From positions 12,346,184 through 12,410,183 of the forward strand of contig CM024168.1 in assembly GCA_013433145.1 (NCBI GenBank): a stretch of 64,000 nucleotides of DNA, read 5' to 3'. Both the position numbers and the translations under genes were made by a program. Below, in pieces: positions 45,101 to 58,360 of this stretch (positions are counted from its first letter, which is position 1; each line of letters begins with the position of its first letter). The notes beneath the pieces were generated by a model that saw only the letters and a list, made by a program, of their open reading frames with translations, was not told where the DNA came from and searched no databases. The stretch is from Ascaris suum (lineage: Eukaryota; Nematoda; Chromadorea; Rhabditida; Ascarididae).

Positions 45101-48100
45101 ACGTTGCCATAATGTGCTTTGTGAATATAAACTTGCGATGGCGCCTTCAAACGGAAAATTTCGACCGATTTACTCATCGCACCGAATTTAAATACACAAT
45201 ACCAGGAGCCTAAATTATCGTTGAAGTAAAGTTCGCTCAAGCATACCAAATTTCGACTTTTATTCTGTTGTATAAAGATTTATGATTTAGAATGGAATGT
45301 GCATTATTGAGAAGATGAGAGGGACACTGTATGGACAGGGGTCAGTAAGGTTGTCATTTTAGAACATACTCCGAAACACCAAAACAAACGATTTGACCGG
45401 TGACCAAACATTCAAAAGCAACCGCAGAGTGCTCGTAATTGCTTCGGAAGTCCTAGAGGTGTTCACATTGCGGTCACCGTGTCTCCGAATAATTTACTGC
45501 TTAGTGATCTTATCTGATGGCATATTAAAGCATTTTTACGAGACTCAACACCGTGAGCACATGACCGGAACTAAGAAAGCTTAAAACGTATTGCACGCGA
45601 AGGACGTCCTTGCGCGGGCTGGTTATAAACTTCTGTGACACAATTGTGAAGCTTCGTGTCAAACACTTAAGCCCATGAAATTTCTTTTCCTGTGAGGAAG
45701 TTGCAACGATGTCTAATTTTGCAAGCGAAAAGCTTTCTTTCTAGCCGAGAACATCGTCATATATGGGCACTTCATAAGTCTATTCGAACGGCGAAGTTGA
45801 TGAATTTATTTTCTTCCTCATCTTGAGAGACGAATGCTGTTGTTACTGCTAGGGCCACTCGGCTGACTCAGATCTCCCTAATTCACCACTTATTTTGTTT
45901 TTCTATCACACATCATACGCGTTTGACACTACGTCCATAGATGCATTAAGATTCAATTTTTAAGAGCTGCAGTGCTCTTCTGAAGTTGGGGTCATTATGT
46001 GAATGTTAATGAAAAAAGGCGCTTGACGTTGACAGTGAAAGTCGGCACCAAATTTAATTCGCTGTATTTTCCACGAGCTCGTCAATTTTGTCACTAAGGA
46101 ACAAATGTTTTCATAACATACTGAGAAGCCATACGCTTGAACGCAAAGGTTCGCGAAAATGGGGTTGGTCATCCAATTTGCTATCGTAGTCAGGAACGTG
46201 CGGTGACACTCTGGACAAACGATCTGCGAAGTTTTAATCGTCATTCTGAGAAAATTCAGGAATTCGTTCCCTTACCGATTAACAATCTGAATGCATTTAT
46301 ACTGGTTTTTGAATGACGGAAGTGGATGAAATAGGTGAGAAGTGCAAGGGGCAAGAATATGGAAGATTACGAAGTCATGCATACATTATTCTTAAGAGTG
46401 TCGCTTCCTGCGATAAGGAAGTCATGTCGCTCAAAATTGCAGTGGTTTCTTGCACACTGGACAGGGGTCAATCAAGACTTAGGTATTCAATAGCTTACAC
46501 TCGGAAGCACTTCTATAAAATCGAAGCCGTTGCTCACCGAGAGTAATGCAGTTGTGAAGCCCTTAGTTTAAATAAAAAACTTATTGCTCATTTTTTCAGG
46601 AATATCAAGTAGCATACATAATAGTGAAAAGTGCAATCGCACCTCGACCTGGAACTTGGGTTTTGGAGAAGTCACTCGACGGTATCACCTATCAACCTTG
46701 GCAGTACTATGCGACTAGCGATGCTGAGTGCATGCGACATTTCGGAGTGCCGGCCACTGTTGGGGTGCCCAGGTTCACCAGAGACGATGAGGTCTTTTGA
46801 TATTTCCATGTTAATCTTTGCAAAGATATAACTCAACTGTTCTAGCTTTTTTGGAAATCCACCAAACAAGCTTTGGTCCCTCTTTTGCTTCCTGATTTAA
46901 GACGCTATATTTAAAAGCACGTCTTAAAATAATCTAGAAATACCATGTTTTACGCCAACTCCAGTTCTTTCTTGGATTTCAAGTACATAGAGTCCAGAAA
47001 CTAGCCAAAATCCTTATTGTCGCATAGTAACATATATTGTACCTCGCGGTGAAGTGAAAGTATTTTAATTGTTTCACGCATAAGAGCACGTTCTATTTGT
47101 AAAAATTCGTTGCATGCGTGAACATAAAGGTTTGCCATGTACAGCCTAAGAGGTGGCTGCTGAAAGGGTGCCTCTTGTGTGAGACGCATAAGTGAGGTAG
47201 AAGAGATATTGATGGAAGAGAATTTATAGAGGCATCGCAACGCAGATCAGATTACTTTGGCTAAAGTTTCGGCTACGAGCTCTCGTCGAAATGCACAGAT
47301 CTGCTCATGGTGCCTCAAAGCATTGAGTTAAAGTGTTCTGCTCTAAACTGGGCTTTATCTGTACAAAATATCGCCCATCAGTATCAACTGGGCTTTGTCT
47401 GCACAAAATATCGCCCATCAGTACACATGAAATGATTATGAAAGCAAACATGAAGGCTGAAGACTATCATCTTTTGTGTTCCTATCCATCTTGAAAACCG
47501 ACTGCATAAGTGTTTCTGCAAAACATTCGTTCTTGCACAGCAACCAGTTGTAAAATGTGGGCTCTGTCGGTCGAAAAATCCATGAAATTTTTTGGACGCG
47601 TTTAAATGCTTATAACTCTGCTTCCAGTCGACAAATCAACTTGAAAGTCGATATATCTCATCGTTTGGATCACATTTGTTAAATCTCGAGACCATAGCGC
47701 TAGTGATCCTAAACTTGAAGCCACTTTACAAAAAGATAAATAGAAATGCATACAGGTCGCCGTAATGTGGCTTACAAATGTTAATTTGCAAAGACGCATA
47801 GCGATCACAAATTCATATTTTCCAGCTCGTTCTTACCCTATGGATAATCAGAAGTACTTGAGAATGTCCGAAATTTGCAACTTGGGATTTAAACAGAGTC
47901 ACTGCACAAGCAGGTTCCAGTTATTTGGAGTCTGTATTGTTTTCCACCATTTATGCAATCGATTGGTCAGGTGGGTGGAGGTGGATGTAGATTTAGAGAA
48001 GAGACGATAATAAGGTCAAAATATGAACACATTTTGATGTTTTTTGTTATTTGCTGGTGCTTTCGAAAATTGCTTGTTCAGACGAATGAAATTCGAAGGG

Positions 48101-51100
48101 GTCAATCATGATAGACAGCTTGACAGGCTTCCTCACTTGTCTTCTTAAATCAGAAAATCAAGCAACAGAATGCACGACGACAGAAAGCCTTTCGTTGGAC
48201 ATATTTAGGATAGAGGGCGTTCTAGGTTACAATAGAATATGAACGCTCACATTTATTTTACGGTCAACTGCACTGATAGAAATAATCCTAGTTTGCTTGA
48301 ATAATATTTATGCTTATAGTCCTGCTTGAATTATTTAGACATGCTTACAGACTCCGTATTGTCGTGCTCCATCTTGATTCCGCCTCCATCCTCCGAATAG
48401 GGTTCATGTGTAAAAGGGATTCGTATTACGCTAAACGCGTATAATGAAGCAGAATTATACTTTTAGGTCATTTGTACATCATATTTCTCGAAGCTTGATC
48501 CACTTGAGAATGGAGAAATTCACACGTCGTTGGTTAACGGGCGCCCGACAGCGGAAGCCTCGTCCGAACTGCTTCAGGTGAGATCGAGTTTTTTTATAGC
48601 GAAATGCGGAATTCGAGTTCACGCTCGCAGATTTTTGATGTCTGAAATGTTTGCTTTTCTGTCAGTACAAGTGAGATGCAGATAATATCTCTTCTGCTAA
48701 ATTACTGTGTAGCGTAAAATGAGAATTATGGGACCACTTCAGTGTAACATCAACTAATACTTAATTCAGCTTGAAATGGTCATTAATGGGGTGTTGAAAC
48801 GGCAGGACTGAAACGGTTTACAGCTTCTCGAGAATTCAACGAATTTTAAGTGCTACGATAAAGGGGAGAAAACTCGTAAATTTATCGTTGAGAAGACGGT
48901 AAAATCACGTCTTATTGATAACGCATCTCTCCTATTCACTTCCCTTCGCATCGACAGCTTCTAGTAATTATGTTGCCTCCCTCCCCACTCAACGTCATAT
49001 CTCTCTTGAAAGCTTGAAAAAGTTACGAATTCTTTTTAATTTGTGCATCCCTCCTAAAAACTTGAGAACTTGATGAGTCAGTGCTTACGATAGAGAATTG
49101 TATTATTCTGGATGCGATTTTGAGTGGCTTTATGGCTTTGGCGAACAGCTGTTTATTGCTTCCTTCGGTTAACAAAAGTGTGATGCATATCTCACTGTGT
49201 CATTGTTTATAGGCTACGAGGAACTCTTTGCTTCCTAATGGCTGCAGTGGCTAATAAAATTCAGTCGTAGGATGCTCTATATCTGCGACTGTTCACTCGG
49301 TTGCCGTCCATGGCGCATATGGCGTGTAAACATGTGCAAAACCCGATGTCTTTTGCATATCCAAGACTCTAAGAGGGCTTTATTCAGGCTGGAGTTGTTA
49401 TTACTCTTAAAATTTTTTCGAGAAAGACTATCAGAAATTGACATCACTGAATCTCGAAAAGACGAAAGTTTTTAAATCAGACCTGGCTTCTTCAGGGGGA
49501 GCTTTCATAATGACGGTTTTTGAATAATTAGGAGCAGTCGGATGGAGTTTAATCCGATGTAATTTGTTTTCTTGAACTGCTTCAACGATTCCCACAAAAA
49601 CTGTTTTCTAATCACAGTTACGTAAAATTTCTCTCTAACCTTTTTTTTTTTTTCAGCAATTCACGCGCGCTCGTTACGTCCGATTAAGGCTTCTGAGTCC
49701 TCGCACGCTGAATGCAGATCTTATGATCATCAACCATCACGGATCGAGTAATCGATTGGATAAATCAGTTACTCGACGTTATTTCTACGCTATCAAAGAC
49801 ATCAGTATCGGTGGACAGTGCATCTGCTATGGTCATGCGGAAAGCTGCCCACCTGATCCAGTCACTGGAGTTGGTTTACTTTCAATTGTATCCTCTAGTC
49901 TCGCTAAAGCCAAGCTACTGATGTGGGCTCGTCTCGAAAGCATTTTTTAATGCTCCGTCAGATCACTTTTTCAGCTGATAAATCGAAAAGTTGGAAGCAT
50001 ACGTTTCACATAGCACTTTACCACATACAAATATCTAAGAGTGTATTTCACCAGAACAGAATGGATAATTTCGTATTAATAAGTTGCTTTTAAGAAGTCT
50101 CTCTAGATGAAACCAGATTAACAATGGTCAAACAGGACATTGCTACTTACATCCAATAATTAACTGATGACGAAGATAATCGCCGCAGGAACTGAAATGT
50201 AATCGCGACAGGAATTGAAATATCGGGGACGTTTCTCTGCGCCAACTGAGCAAGCTGTACACGTTGCAGTAGCAATGTTTTATGATATGAACAATCTTCC
50301 AAACAACGAATCCATTGCCGAGAACTAATTCATTAATATGGTTTGCGATAAATCTGTTTTATGTGTAGTACCGGAATCGTTTCGATTTCTTACTATGGTT
50401 CGCAGAAAATATGCTTGTTACTTTATATTCTCTTAGGAACCTATACTAACCGAAATATGTTCTCCCATAAGGGTAATCAACCCAATCTTTTTCCACCTTA
50501 CTTTTTTGTATTTTAAGTCCCAGGGTGAATATTCGACAAGTCTCATCATGAGTACCTCATATTTCTGAAATCTTCCCGGAAAAAGCTATAAAATATTAAT
50601 TTCAGCAATTTCGGTGTGATTGCCGTCATAACACATGCGGTGAATCTTGCAACATGTGCTGTCCATTGTTCAATCAACTTCCCTGGAAACAAGGAACACA
50701 GTCGCATCCGAATATTTGCCAAGGTCTCCCTTTTGATTAATACTTTATTTTCGATGTTGATAACCCAAGTTTACCCTAGCCTTTGCTTTGATTTAAAATG
50801 GACACTCTTGCAGCGAACTGAAACAATGATATTGCACATCACGTCTGAAATTTGAATGGAAAGGAAACACCTAATAGGTGAACGCCGTTCCACCTGAATA
50901 TCGGGTGCGTTTCCAAGAACAGCGAATAAATAAATTAAGAACAGAGAACAACTGTTGGCCATTTTCTTCAGGTGGCGCGAGATGCGAACACAAATAGGAG
51001 AAACCTTGACGACCTAACTGGTACAACATACGCTACCTCTACCTCTCAGTTTGGCAAAAATTATTTCCATCTAACACTTTACTGAAATATTCGCAGTCGT

Positions 51101-54100
51101 ATTCTTGCAGCATGTCAATGCTTCAATCACGCAGATCGCTGTGAGTATGACCCTGAGGTCGAAAGGCTTGGTCTGAGTGTGACTCCTGAAGGGATATTCG
51201 AGGGTGGTGGTCGATGCATCAGCTGTAAGGTACTCGTTTTCTTTCATTCATATTCACAAATGGACGTATGATCTTTACAGTTGAAGGCATTGAAAACAGG
51301 TGATGGCATTGAAAAAGCGTTTATTAGTAACACAACTATGGCAGTTTGAATTTGCTGTTAGCCATTTAAAAGTTGGAAAAACCGTTGCAGATTTCTCTGC
51401 GCTCAGAGTCTTCAAAGGTCCCTTAAATCCCGATCCATTTTCTGTGACGAGGAACACGGAGAGCCTCTTTTGAGAGACAGTGAAGGAAAATTCCTCGTGT
51501 ATTTTTCGATCGTTCAGAGATAACAGATTTCCGATTTGTTGCGCCCCATGTCTCCGTCTATCCCCATTGCATGTGCATTCGCTCAACGATGAAGTACTGT
51601 GCTGTTCAGCTCTCGATCAGTGTCTCGAAGTTTCTTTGTATTTTGCTGGAGCATTGAAAACCAACAATGTATAATATACCAAGGGACCTATTTATCACAC
51701 TTGTGTTCCACTGATTAATTTTGAGAATAGGAGGATCTAATTCGATGAAAGCGTTGATCTGTTATTCCTCTTAAAATTACTCATGGATTTCCCTGTTTCT
51801 TCACCCAGAAAACACAGAAAACATGCAGCTCATTCGATTAAATGTCTTAGCTTAACAGTACATGAACTTGCAGCATAATACGGATGGCATAAATTGTGAG
51901 CGTTGTAAGTGGATGTTCTATCGACCATCGGGTATAACACACTATCGGGAGGATGCTTGCCGACCATGCGATTGCGATCCGGTGGGCTCAGAGCACGGAA
52001 ATTGTGTTCGGGACGAAACGAGTGCAGTTAATGGACAGGTGTGACGGCTGGCCCAAAATGATTGCTAGGATCAGTTTGATTCCTGTGACACATATTCACT
52101 CCAGTTTCTACAGCACGTACTTCCCCCATCTACAAACGTACAGTCGCTATTCACATTGATTCGCATACTCACACGTAACAGTCGTGTTAAGAAAGACAGC
52201 TGATACAAACTGTTTTCTGAAACAGTTTTGGGAGAAGTGTTAAGGAAACTCTCGCATTCTATTCGCACAGAGAAGCCAGAGCGTTGAAAATGCCATTGAG
52301 TTAGATTAAGGAGAAATCAAGGTATGTAGGAAGTTGTTTAAAATGCTTTATGTATGTACTGACGTAGAAAGGTTTCCTTCGCATAAATGAAGATCCTAAC
52401 GTTTTGCCATATATTGAAATCTGGCGAAAAGTTAGGAGAGAGCCAAAAGAACTTCATAAATAGTTGGAGGTTCATTTTTCATTCTCAAAAAATTATAATT
52501 CATTTATTTGTCAGTTGGGCCATCCTGTTAGGCATATTCTCCTTCAGCAATTAATGGTGCTTTAGTGCCTCGGAATTAGTCGTTCGTTTATTTTCAGCAT
52601 CCAGGTGATTGCATATGTAAACCTGGCTTCGGAGGACGTCGGTGTGATAGATGCGCTGCAGGCTATCGTAATCATCCCAAATGCGAGCCATGTCCTTGCA
52701 ATCAGGCTGGCTCAGTGAATTTCGACACTTGTGAGGAGGAGAAGTGCGTTTGCAAGGCAAATGTCGAAGGCATTTATTGTGACCGATGCAAAGTACGTAT
52801 TACATCTTAGATGTTAATTTTACTATGCCTGGATACTTGAGGCCAGTTACTAGCAGAGAGAGTTGATGTCATGAACTGGCTCCGAGGAATCCATTCGTTC
52901 GCGAGCTGACGGAATCGGTTGTCAGAACAGGAGTCTATAACTTCGACTTTTTTAAGAGCATCAAGAGGAACACATCAGACAGGAAGTAAATGTAGTGGTG
53001 TTGGTCTGGTTGTGTACCCAATTCGGATGCTGCCATCGAGAGTCTGTAATTAGAGCTTATGGCAAATTCTTTCTCCGAACTTTAAAGGAAAGCTGTCGAT
53101 AGCATCCGAAGCCCCCGATGACCTTTTGATCTAACTCATAAAGCCGAGATTCCCAACAACGTAAATGAATAATCTGTGGTAGTAGTGCTGCTAATTACAT
53201 TGTACCAGCAGTAGAATTTGTAGCTGCAATTGTATTCTTGTAAATGCTCCTTAGTACCGTACAAGAATGCTATCACTGCGGGGCGATAATAATGGTTATG
53301 TATCGACTAATGGTTTATAGTCGTTATTGCTAATGCCACTACTACTAACAGCAGCATAAAATTCTAAAATTAATAAGAAGTAGCGGCTCCAGCTGTGGGT
53401 TGTTAGTGCTGCTACTCTTATTGTTTCTGCTATTATTTTTGGTACTGCCATTAGTATTAGCGCAGTATTAGTGACGCTGATAGTGTGGGACACTTAGTGG
53501 GTATCGTTGGTGACAAATGCAAGCATTTGAATAGATATAATAATATTTGTATAAGAAACTGTAAATGAATAAAAAAACATTGAATAAAAAAAAACTGTAA
53601 GTGACACGAGGAAGTGATATAAACTGTTTTGAAAAAAAGGTGACCAAATCGTTAATTGAAGAACTCTGCGGCAGATTGGCGCATAATCGAGGGAGGCATC
53701 AACATCGAAATCCTTGGGGAATTTTGGTGAATGGCTTCGCCAGATCCCTCACTTCTAACTTTTTATGGAGGTGGTGATATCGTCGTCTACTTGTCTGGCA
53801 CTGTGCCATTAGCGCTGCCGGTCCTCAAAATTAGAATCGCTCGCAGCGCAAACCTTCTCAGCTCTCTCGCGTTACGCAGGACGACAGCAACGATTTCTAA
53901 AATATGGATATCAACGGCGCCCATTATGTCCCCAATTCACTTTTAAATGCTGCTTCTTATTGCTGCCGAAAACAGAATAGAACTAGGCATTGGTTCTGTA
54001 TGGCGGAAATTTTTCGCGCTTTTATTACTGCCAAGCAGAAAAGAGTATTTTGAACGAGAGCGGAGGTATTGTTCTGGTTCTTTGATTACCAATCTTGTCC

Positions 54101-57100
54101 AGAATGCGTCGCGAATTCCGGCGAAAGTGATCTGGCATCCCATAACCAAAATTATTCGTATTGACTTAACTGCACAAAATTCGAAAAATGAACCAGTGCA
54201 AGACAATCTCACGGCAAATTTATTTGTGACCCCTGCCTTTTCCACTGTATTTTTTAAAGAACAAACTCGTTCATTGCCATGAATAAGTTTTTGGGCACAG
54301 CAAGAATTAATTTTTAATGCTGTTCTTCCCATTAAAATTCCTTCTTCCGGCTAACGCTCTTGCATCATCCAGCAGCATCATGACGTCTGAGTTGAATTAT
54401 TTCCATGTCTGTTGCATATAAAGAGAACTTTGGGGAGTCCGCAGCTGCAAAGAACCTTCCTCAACAAACTTGCTGTGCCGGCGCGAGAATGCTCTAGTAG
54501 TGAGTTCTATCCGATTTGCTTGGCATTTCTATCTGCAAAAATTTTTAACAGTTTTTAGCAATGCTTCGTAATATTTCTTCTGGTTTGCTCTAGTGAATAA
54601 CGATCGAAGGGGGGGGGGGGGTCTCCGGTAACAAGACCAAAAGCAATGAACCTGCATAATTTGGAAGTCAGAGCTATAAAGTGAAGTGCTCTTTTCTCCA
54701 GATGTTCAGCTCGCTACAGTCGACTACTTTCTTTGTGGAACCGAGGCTGAGTCAGAAGTTTTAATTTTGTGTCCCATAGGAGTCCGAGATAGAGTTGTCT
54801 CATTTTGCCGAAATTACCATCCAGTCGCCTTTTTGGCAACTACTTTGTAATGCTTTGTGTTGCTATTCTTCGTTTTATTTTCCTACTAAAAAGAGTTAAT
54901 AAAGGTATAAATACTATTAGCATAATCGAAGCAGATAGGGTTTATTCCAAATTAATAATGATAAATTAATAATGATTTAAATTTATTATTCTACTGCCTT
55001 CAGTAAATCTCTTGAGAGTTCTGCACACTAACAGTCAACTGGGTTCTTTCATTGAACCATAAGGATGAGTTGTCCTGAGTTCTAGCTAATTAACAGTGAA
55101 GGCAAGTTGAATCAAGAGAAGATATTCAACGCTGTCGAATAGCAGGCTGTGCTGAAATTTTGGGGACAATAAAGGCATCTGCATTCACAATCAAAATCCG
55201 CTGTACTAAAGTCAATAGGGCAATTAAATGTTCTCTACCACGGAATGCTAAGAGCCTACAATACGCTTGTTTGGATGAAAGCTCGAGACTTTAGTTTTCC
55301 ACGGTCTTTGGCCAAGAAAATTTGTTGCAAACGTATGCTTGATGAGGAAGTGCATTTCTAAGAGAAGACTGGGCCCGCAATCGACGAGGTTCTATTTTTC
55401 AAGAGTCTCCGTCAGTTGGCTTCTATTCAGGAGTCTGTATGCGTGTCATATGACATTCCTTAAGACTTCACAGTGATACTATTGGCTATCACTAAAGCAG
55501 CATGTTTACTCCTTGAACTGTAGTAAAACTAGTTCGAAATTTTCCTGTGCAGTTGATATCTTCCAGGCGGGAACAATCAATTTAAACGTGAACAATCCAC
55601 AAGGATGTCAGCCTTGCTTCTGCTTCGGGCTTGGCTTGAAATGTTCCGAGAAACAATGGGCGACAGGCCAGGTTTGTCACCTAGTACTCTTCTGCGTCCA
55701 TAGATCGTCAGTAGTCTTTGCGCGCAGACGGCAAGGCGATTGCCTGTCAAATGAGTATACGGTGTGATTTCATGTGCACCACTGCAACATTCTACAACTA
55801 GGTTTTGCGAGCCTCTGTGCATGCATCGCATTTGTTTTCTGAATTGTTTGTTTCAACTACTCCACCCCACTTAAAAACCTGGAAGGTATCTGAAGGGATT
55901 TTGACAATTTCTGCATTCCTTGCTCTGATCTATGTTTTGCAGTTCATTTACTCCAACAGAAATATTTGTTCATTTTCTGGCAATGACAATAAAAATGGAT
56001 CCTTTTAAGTCGTATGAGCGTATCTTTAGCTGGTTGATCAAGTGAATAATGATTCTAGATCCGTGGCAATCTTGGATGGCGGTTAACGGACCTATCAGGG
56101 CAGAGTTCGGTCGAGCCAAAGACTGAAAATGCTGAGTTATTGATGTATAATACAAACGATCACAAGGACGGTCATCTCTATTATTGGAAAGCACCAGAGA
56201 AATTTCTCGGAAACTTGGTCAGTTTCTGGACACAGTTGAAGCTGAAACTACCCACTGTTGGGGTTTTGCGTTTAATCGTATTTGTTTGCCTGTCTGCTAG
56301 TAAATATGAACACAACCGCTCGTTTAGGTTTTTGCGCATATTTGAATAGAACTCTCTCGATCGTTATCAGGCCTAGTCGAGTGACGTAATAATCAGTGTA
56401 CGGCATTGAGTGCTTGTGACTATCGGTCCATTTCTTTTATAAAATGATGTTGAGCAGGTCGGATCTCTCATTTAGGCGATAAGCTTGCGTATTCATGACG
56501 ACAGGCATCATCCCCCAACAAATTCACACGTACTTCTCTAATGTCATTCCAGGGCAACCCACGAATGCGAATGTCGACTTGCTATACGTATTATATAATG
56601 CTGCCAGTCAGCAACGATACGCAAGCTTTCGGAATGTTGAGCTGAAAACAATCGGATGTGCCAAAAAAGACAATATAAGCAGGAAATCTGCACATAATTT
56701 GAAGTCAAAATAAGCAGTGGCGGATATCCAAATGGCAGAAATATCAAAAAGCGAGTAACGTGTTCATTACACCAGTTTCAGTTAAACAGTTACGGTGGAA
56801 TGTTGCACTACTATGTCTACTTTGTTCCTTCGAATCATGGAGCTTCTGTACCGATCGCCGATCTAATAATGGAGGTATGCCGCTTATTTCATTGTCCCAC
56901 ATGTCGTTGAACTGAACTACGGAAATGTTCAAGAATTACCTGAATATGTTTGGCAGTTTTCAGGGTAGAATGGAACCGCTTTAGAACTTTGCATTTTCTG
57001 CTTTTGTTTGTAAAGGTAGGCACCTTCAAAATTCTCATTATTTGGATTCTAAAGCAGTAGGCTGACAGCAGTCACTTATGAAAGGCAACTAAGGTCAAAA

Positions 57101-58360
57101 GACGCTAGGGTTTTTGAGCGAGCTTTCGACATTTAGGCTTAGTTAAGCCCCTGCTCAAATCTGGACTTAAATTAATTCTTATACTGATATATAGACTTGG
57201 AATGTGTTTGAAATGGCGAAAGAGTTGCTCCAAAGGTATACATATATAAAATTAAAATTTACTGAGAAGCAGTAAGAGCAATTAAAATAAAAAAGATGGT
57301 GTGATAAATAGTAAGAGCACGAAGAATCAGCTAAAGTGGGAATTTTGGGCAGCATAAGATCGCAGCAGTATCAACGTGTACGCAAAAGTCGACCGCGAAA
57401 ATCGGGCGCTGTGTTGTTGCCTTCGACGTCATTTCGAACCTTAACTGATCGATCTCAGCATCTCCGCATACGAAAGTCCCTTATAGTAGGCATTCCATAT
57501 TCAAAGGCAAATGTCAATAATGCCGACTGTCTATGCATTTTGGCAAATATGTAGTTGCAAGGTATGTTATGAAGAGGTCATTTCTGTTCATTGGTATGTC
57601 ATTCCTATATTTCCTGAAGCCTCATATGGGAAACAAGTGAAGCTAAGGTTGCAAATATTGGTGTGCCCAACATAAGTTGTAGTATGACCTCCTTTGCCGA
57701 CTTCCAAAGTAACTTATCCTCTCGGAAGGAGTTATAGTCATTAAATTAGGTTAAAGCTTTGTGTACGCTTTGCTTTCTGATCGGTTCGGATTTTATATCT
57801 ACCAAACAACACATTACGACTGATTCGGTCGGAAGAAAGCGAACCTTTGGTCGGTGAACTGTACTACTGGTTAGATCGTCTAAGGTATGTAACCCTTTAC
57901 TGTTGTTGGTGATTTATAAAAACGGCTGCTCGAATGAGGATGGCTACAAAAGGTATATGATGCCAGCTGCTTCTCAGTTTATTTAATTTGATTTCAAGCA
58001 TCTGATACATGGATTGTTTAGTTGTTATTCGGTTAATCATGCTTTGTTCCTAATGATTTCTGTTAGCGATAGTAAAAGTGCGCCCTAAACACAGATAAAA
58101 TGTTCGAAACGATTACACTTGTCAGCAAAAGTAGAGTGATCCTAAATTCAGGGAAATGGCATCAAGCTCGAATACTACAGCAGACAGGATTTCTTTCCAC
58201 GGGAGAACATGAGCGTGCAAATTCCTATGAAAGAGGGCACCGGTTGGTACAACTCACATTTGCGAGTACCTGTCGATAAGAACGACCTAATGCGAACGCT
58301 CGCTGATGTGAAGTATATGCTTGTCCGGGCGATGTATCATCAAAATCAGTTGCAGTCGAG
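42175..58360 (+). CDS. epi-1: Laminin alpha chain, N-terminal part
   Basis: A secreted basement-membrane laminin alpha subunit. Fourteen exons are read: 42175-42292, 42761-42881, 43297-43450, 46600-46791, 48467-48577, 49657-49869, 50606-50723, 51111-51229, 51874-52038, 52598-52792, 55567-55671, 56059-56217, 56782-56874 and 58152-58360. Every phase agrees, giving 690 residues. Order: signal peptide ([18 protein letters not shown]), laminin N-terminal domain ([29 protein letters not shown]), four LE modules from [12 protein letters not shown] to KAGTINLN, then laminin IV domain ([39 protein letters not shown]). The chain stops at a phase-2 GTTTGT donor, so the rest lies beyond 64000. The symbol follows C. 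elegans EPI-1, which it resembles in recalled sequence; the paralogue LAM-3 cannot be excluded. One donor (after 49869) is GTTGGT. Confidence 0.92.
44385..44422 (-). repeat. Dispersed repeat, copy B
   Basis: Reverse-strand copy of the 38-bp core at 18412-18449 (34 of 38 identical). It lies in laminin intron 3. Both copies have a CTCTGTxTATGT-like stretch upstream at different distances. Confidence 0.65.
47346..47425. repeat. 40-bp tandem duplication
   Basis: Two head-to-tail 40-bp units (47346-47385 and 47386-47425) begin AACTGGGCTTT and end CGCCCATCAGTA. They differ at two clear positions, plus the last base. They lie in laminin intron 4. This is a recent local duplication with no evident function. 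Confidence 0.85.
49797..55671 (+). other. Laminin EGF-like (LE) modules 1-4
   Basis: Exons 6-11 encode four LE modules. Module 1 runs [10 protein letters not shown] to [10 protein letters not shown]. Module 2 runs [10 protein letters not shown], with the inserted [12 protein letters not shown] loop typical of alpha chains, to [10 protein letters not shown]. Module 3 runs [13 protein letters not shown] to [14 protein letters not shown]. Module 4 runs [14 protein letters not shown] to CKAGTINLN, followed by a CQPCFCFG start into domain IV. Modules are split by introns within the Cys-rich loops. Confidence 0.9.
52793..55566 (+). other. Laminin intron 10 with odd content
   Basis: This 2.8-kb intron contains a degenerate TAG/TAC/TTA triplet tract (about 53180-53470) and overlapping sense and antisense frames of 111 and 129 codons at 53943-54332. 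It also has a run of 13 G (54609-54621) and a short duplication of AATTAATAATGAT near 54950-54975. The two long frames have no recognised domain. Confidence 0.6.
56059..58360 (+). other. Laminin IV domain exons
   Basis: Exons 12-14 encode most of a laminin IV (L4) domain, the globular insert between LE modules. Motifs in order are [79 protein letters not shown] and [12 protein letters not shown]. The last residues of the domain and the return to LE modules are not found before the right edge. Confidence 0.85.

Larger units (their letters stand above)
42761..49796 (+). other. Laminin N-terminal (LN) domain exons
   Basis: Exons 2-6 of the laminin gene encode the LN domain that drives polymerisation of laminin heterotrimers. 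Motifs are [114 protein letters not shown] and [16 protein letters not shown]. The Cys positions expected for this domain are kept. Introns of 415 bp to 3.1 kb interrupt it. Confidence 0.9.
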
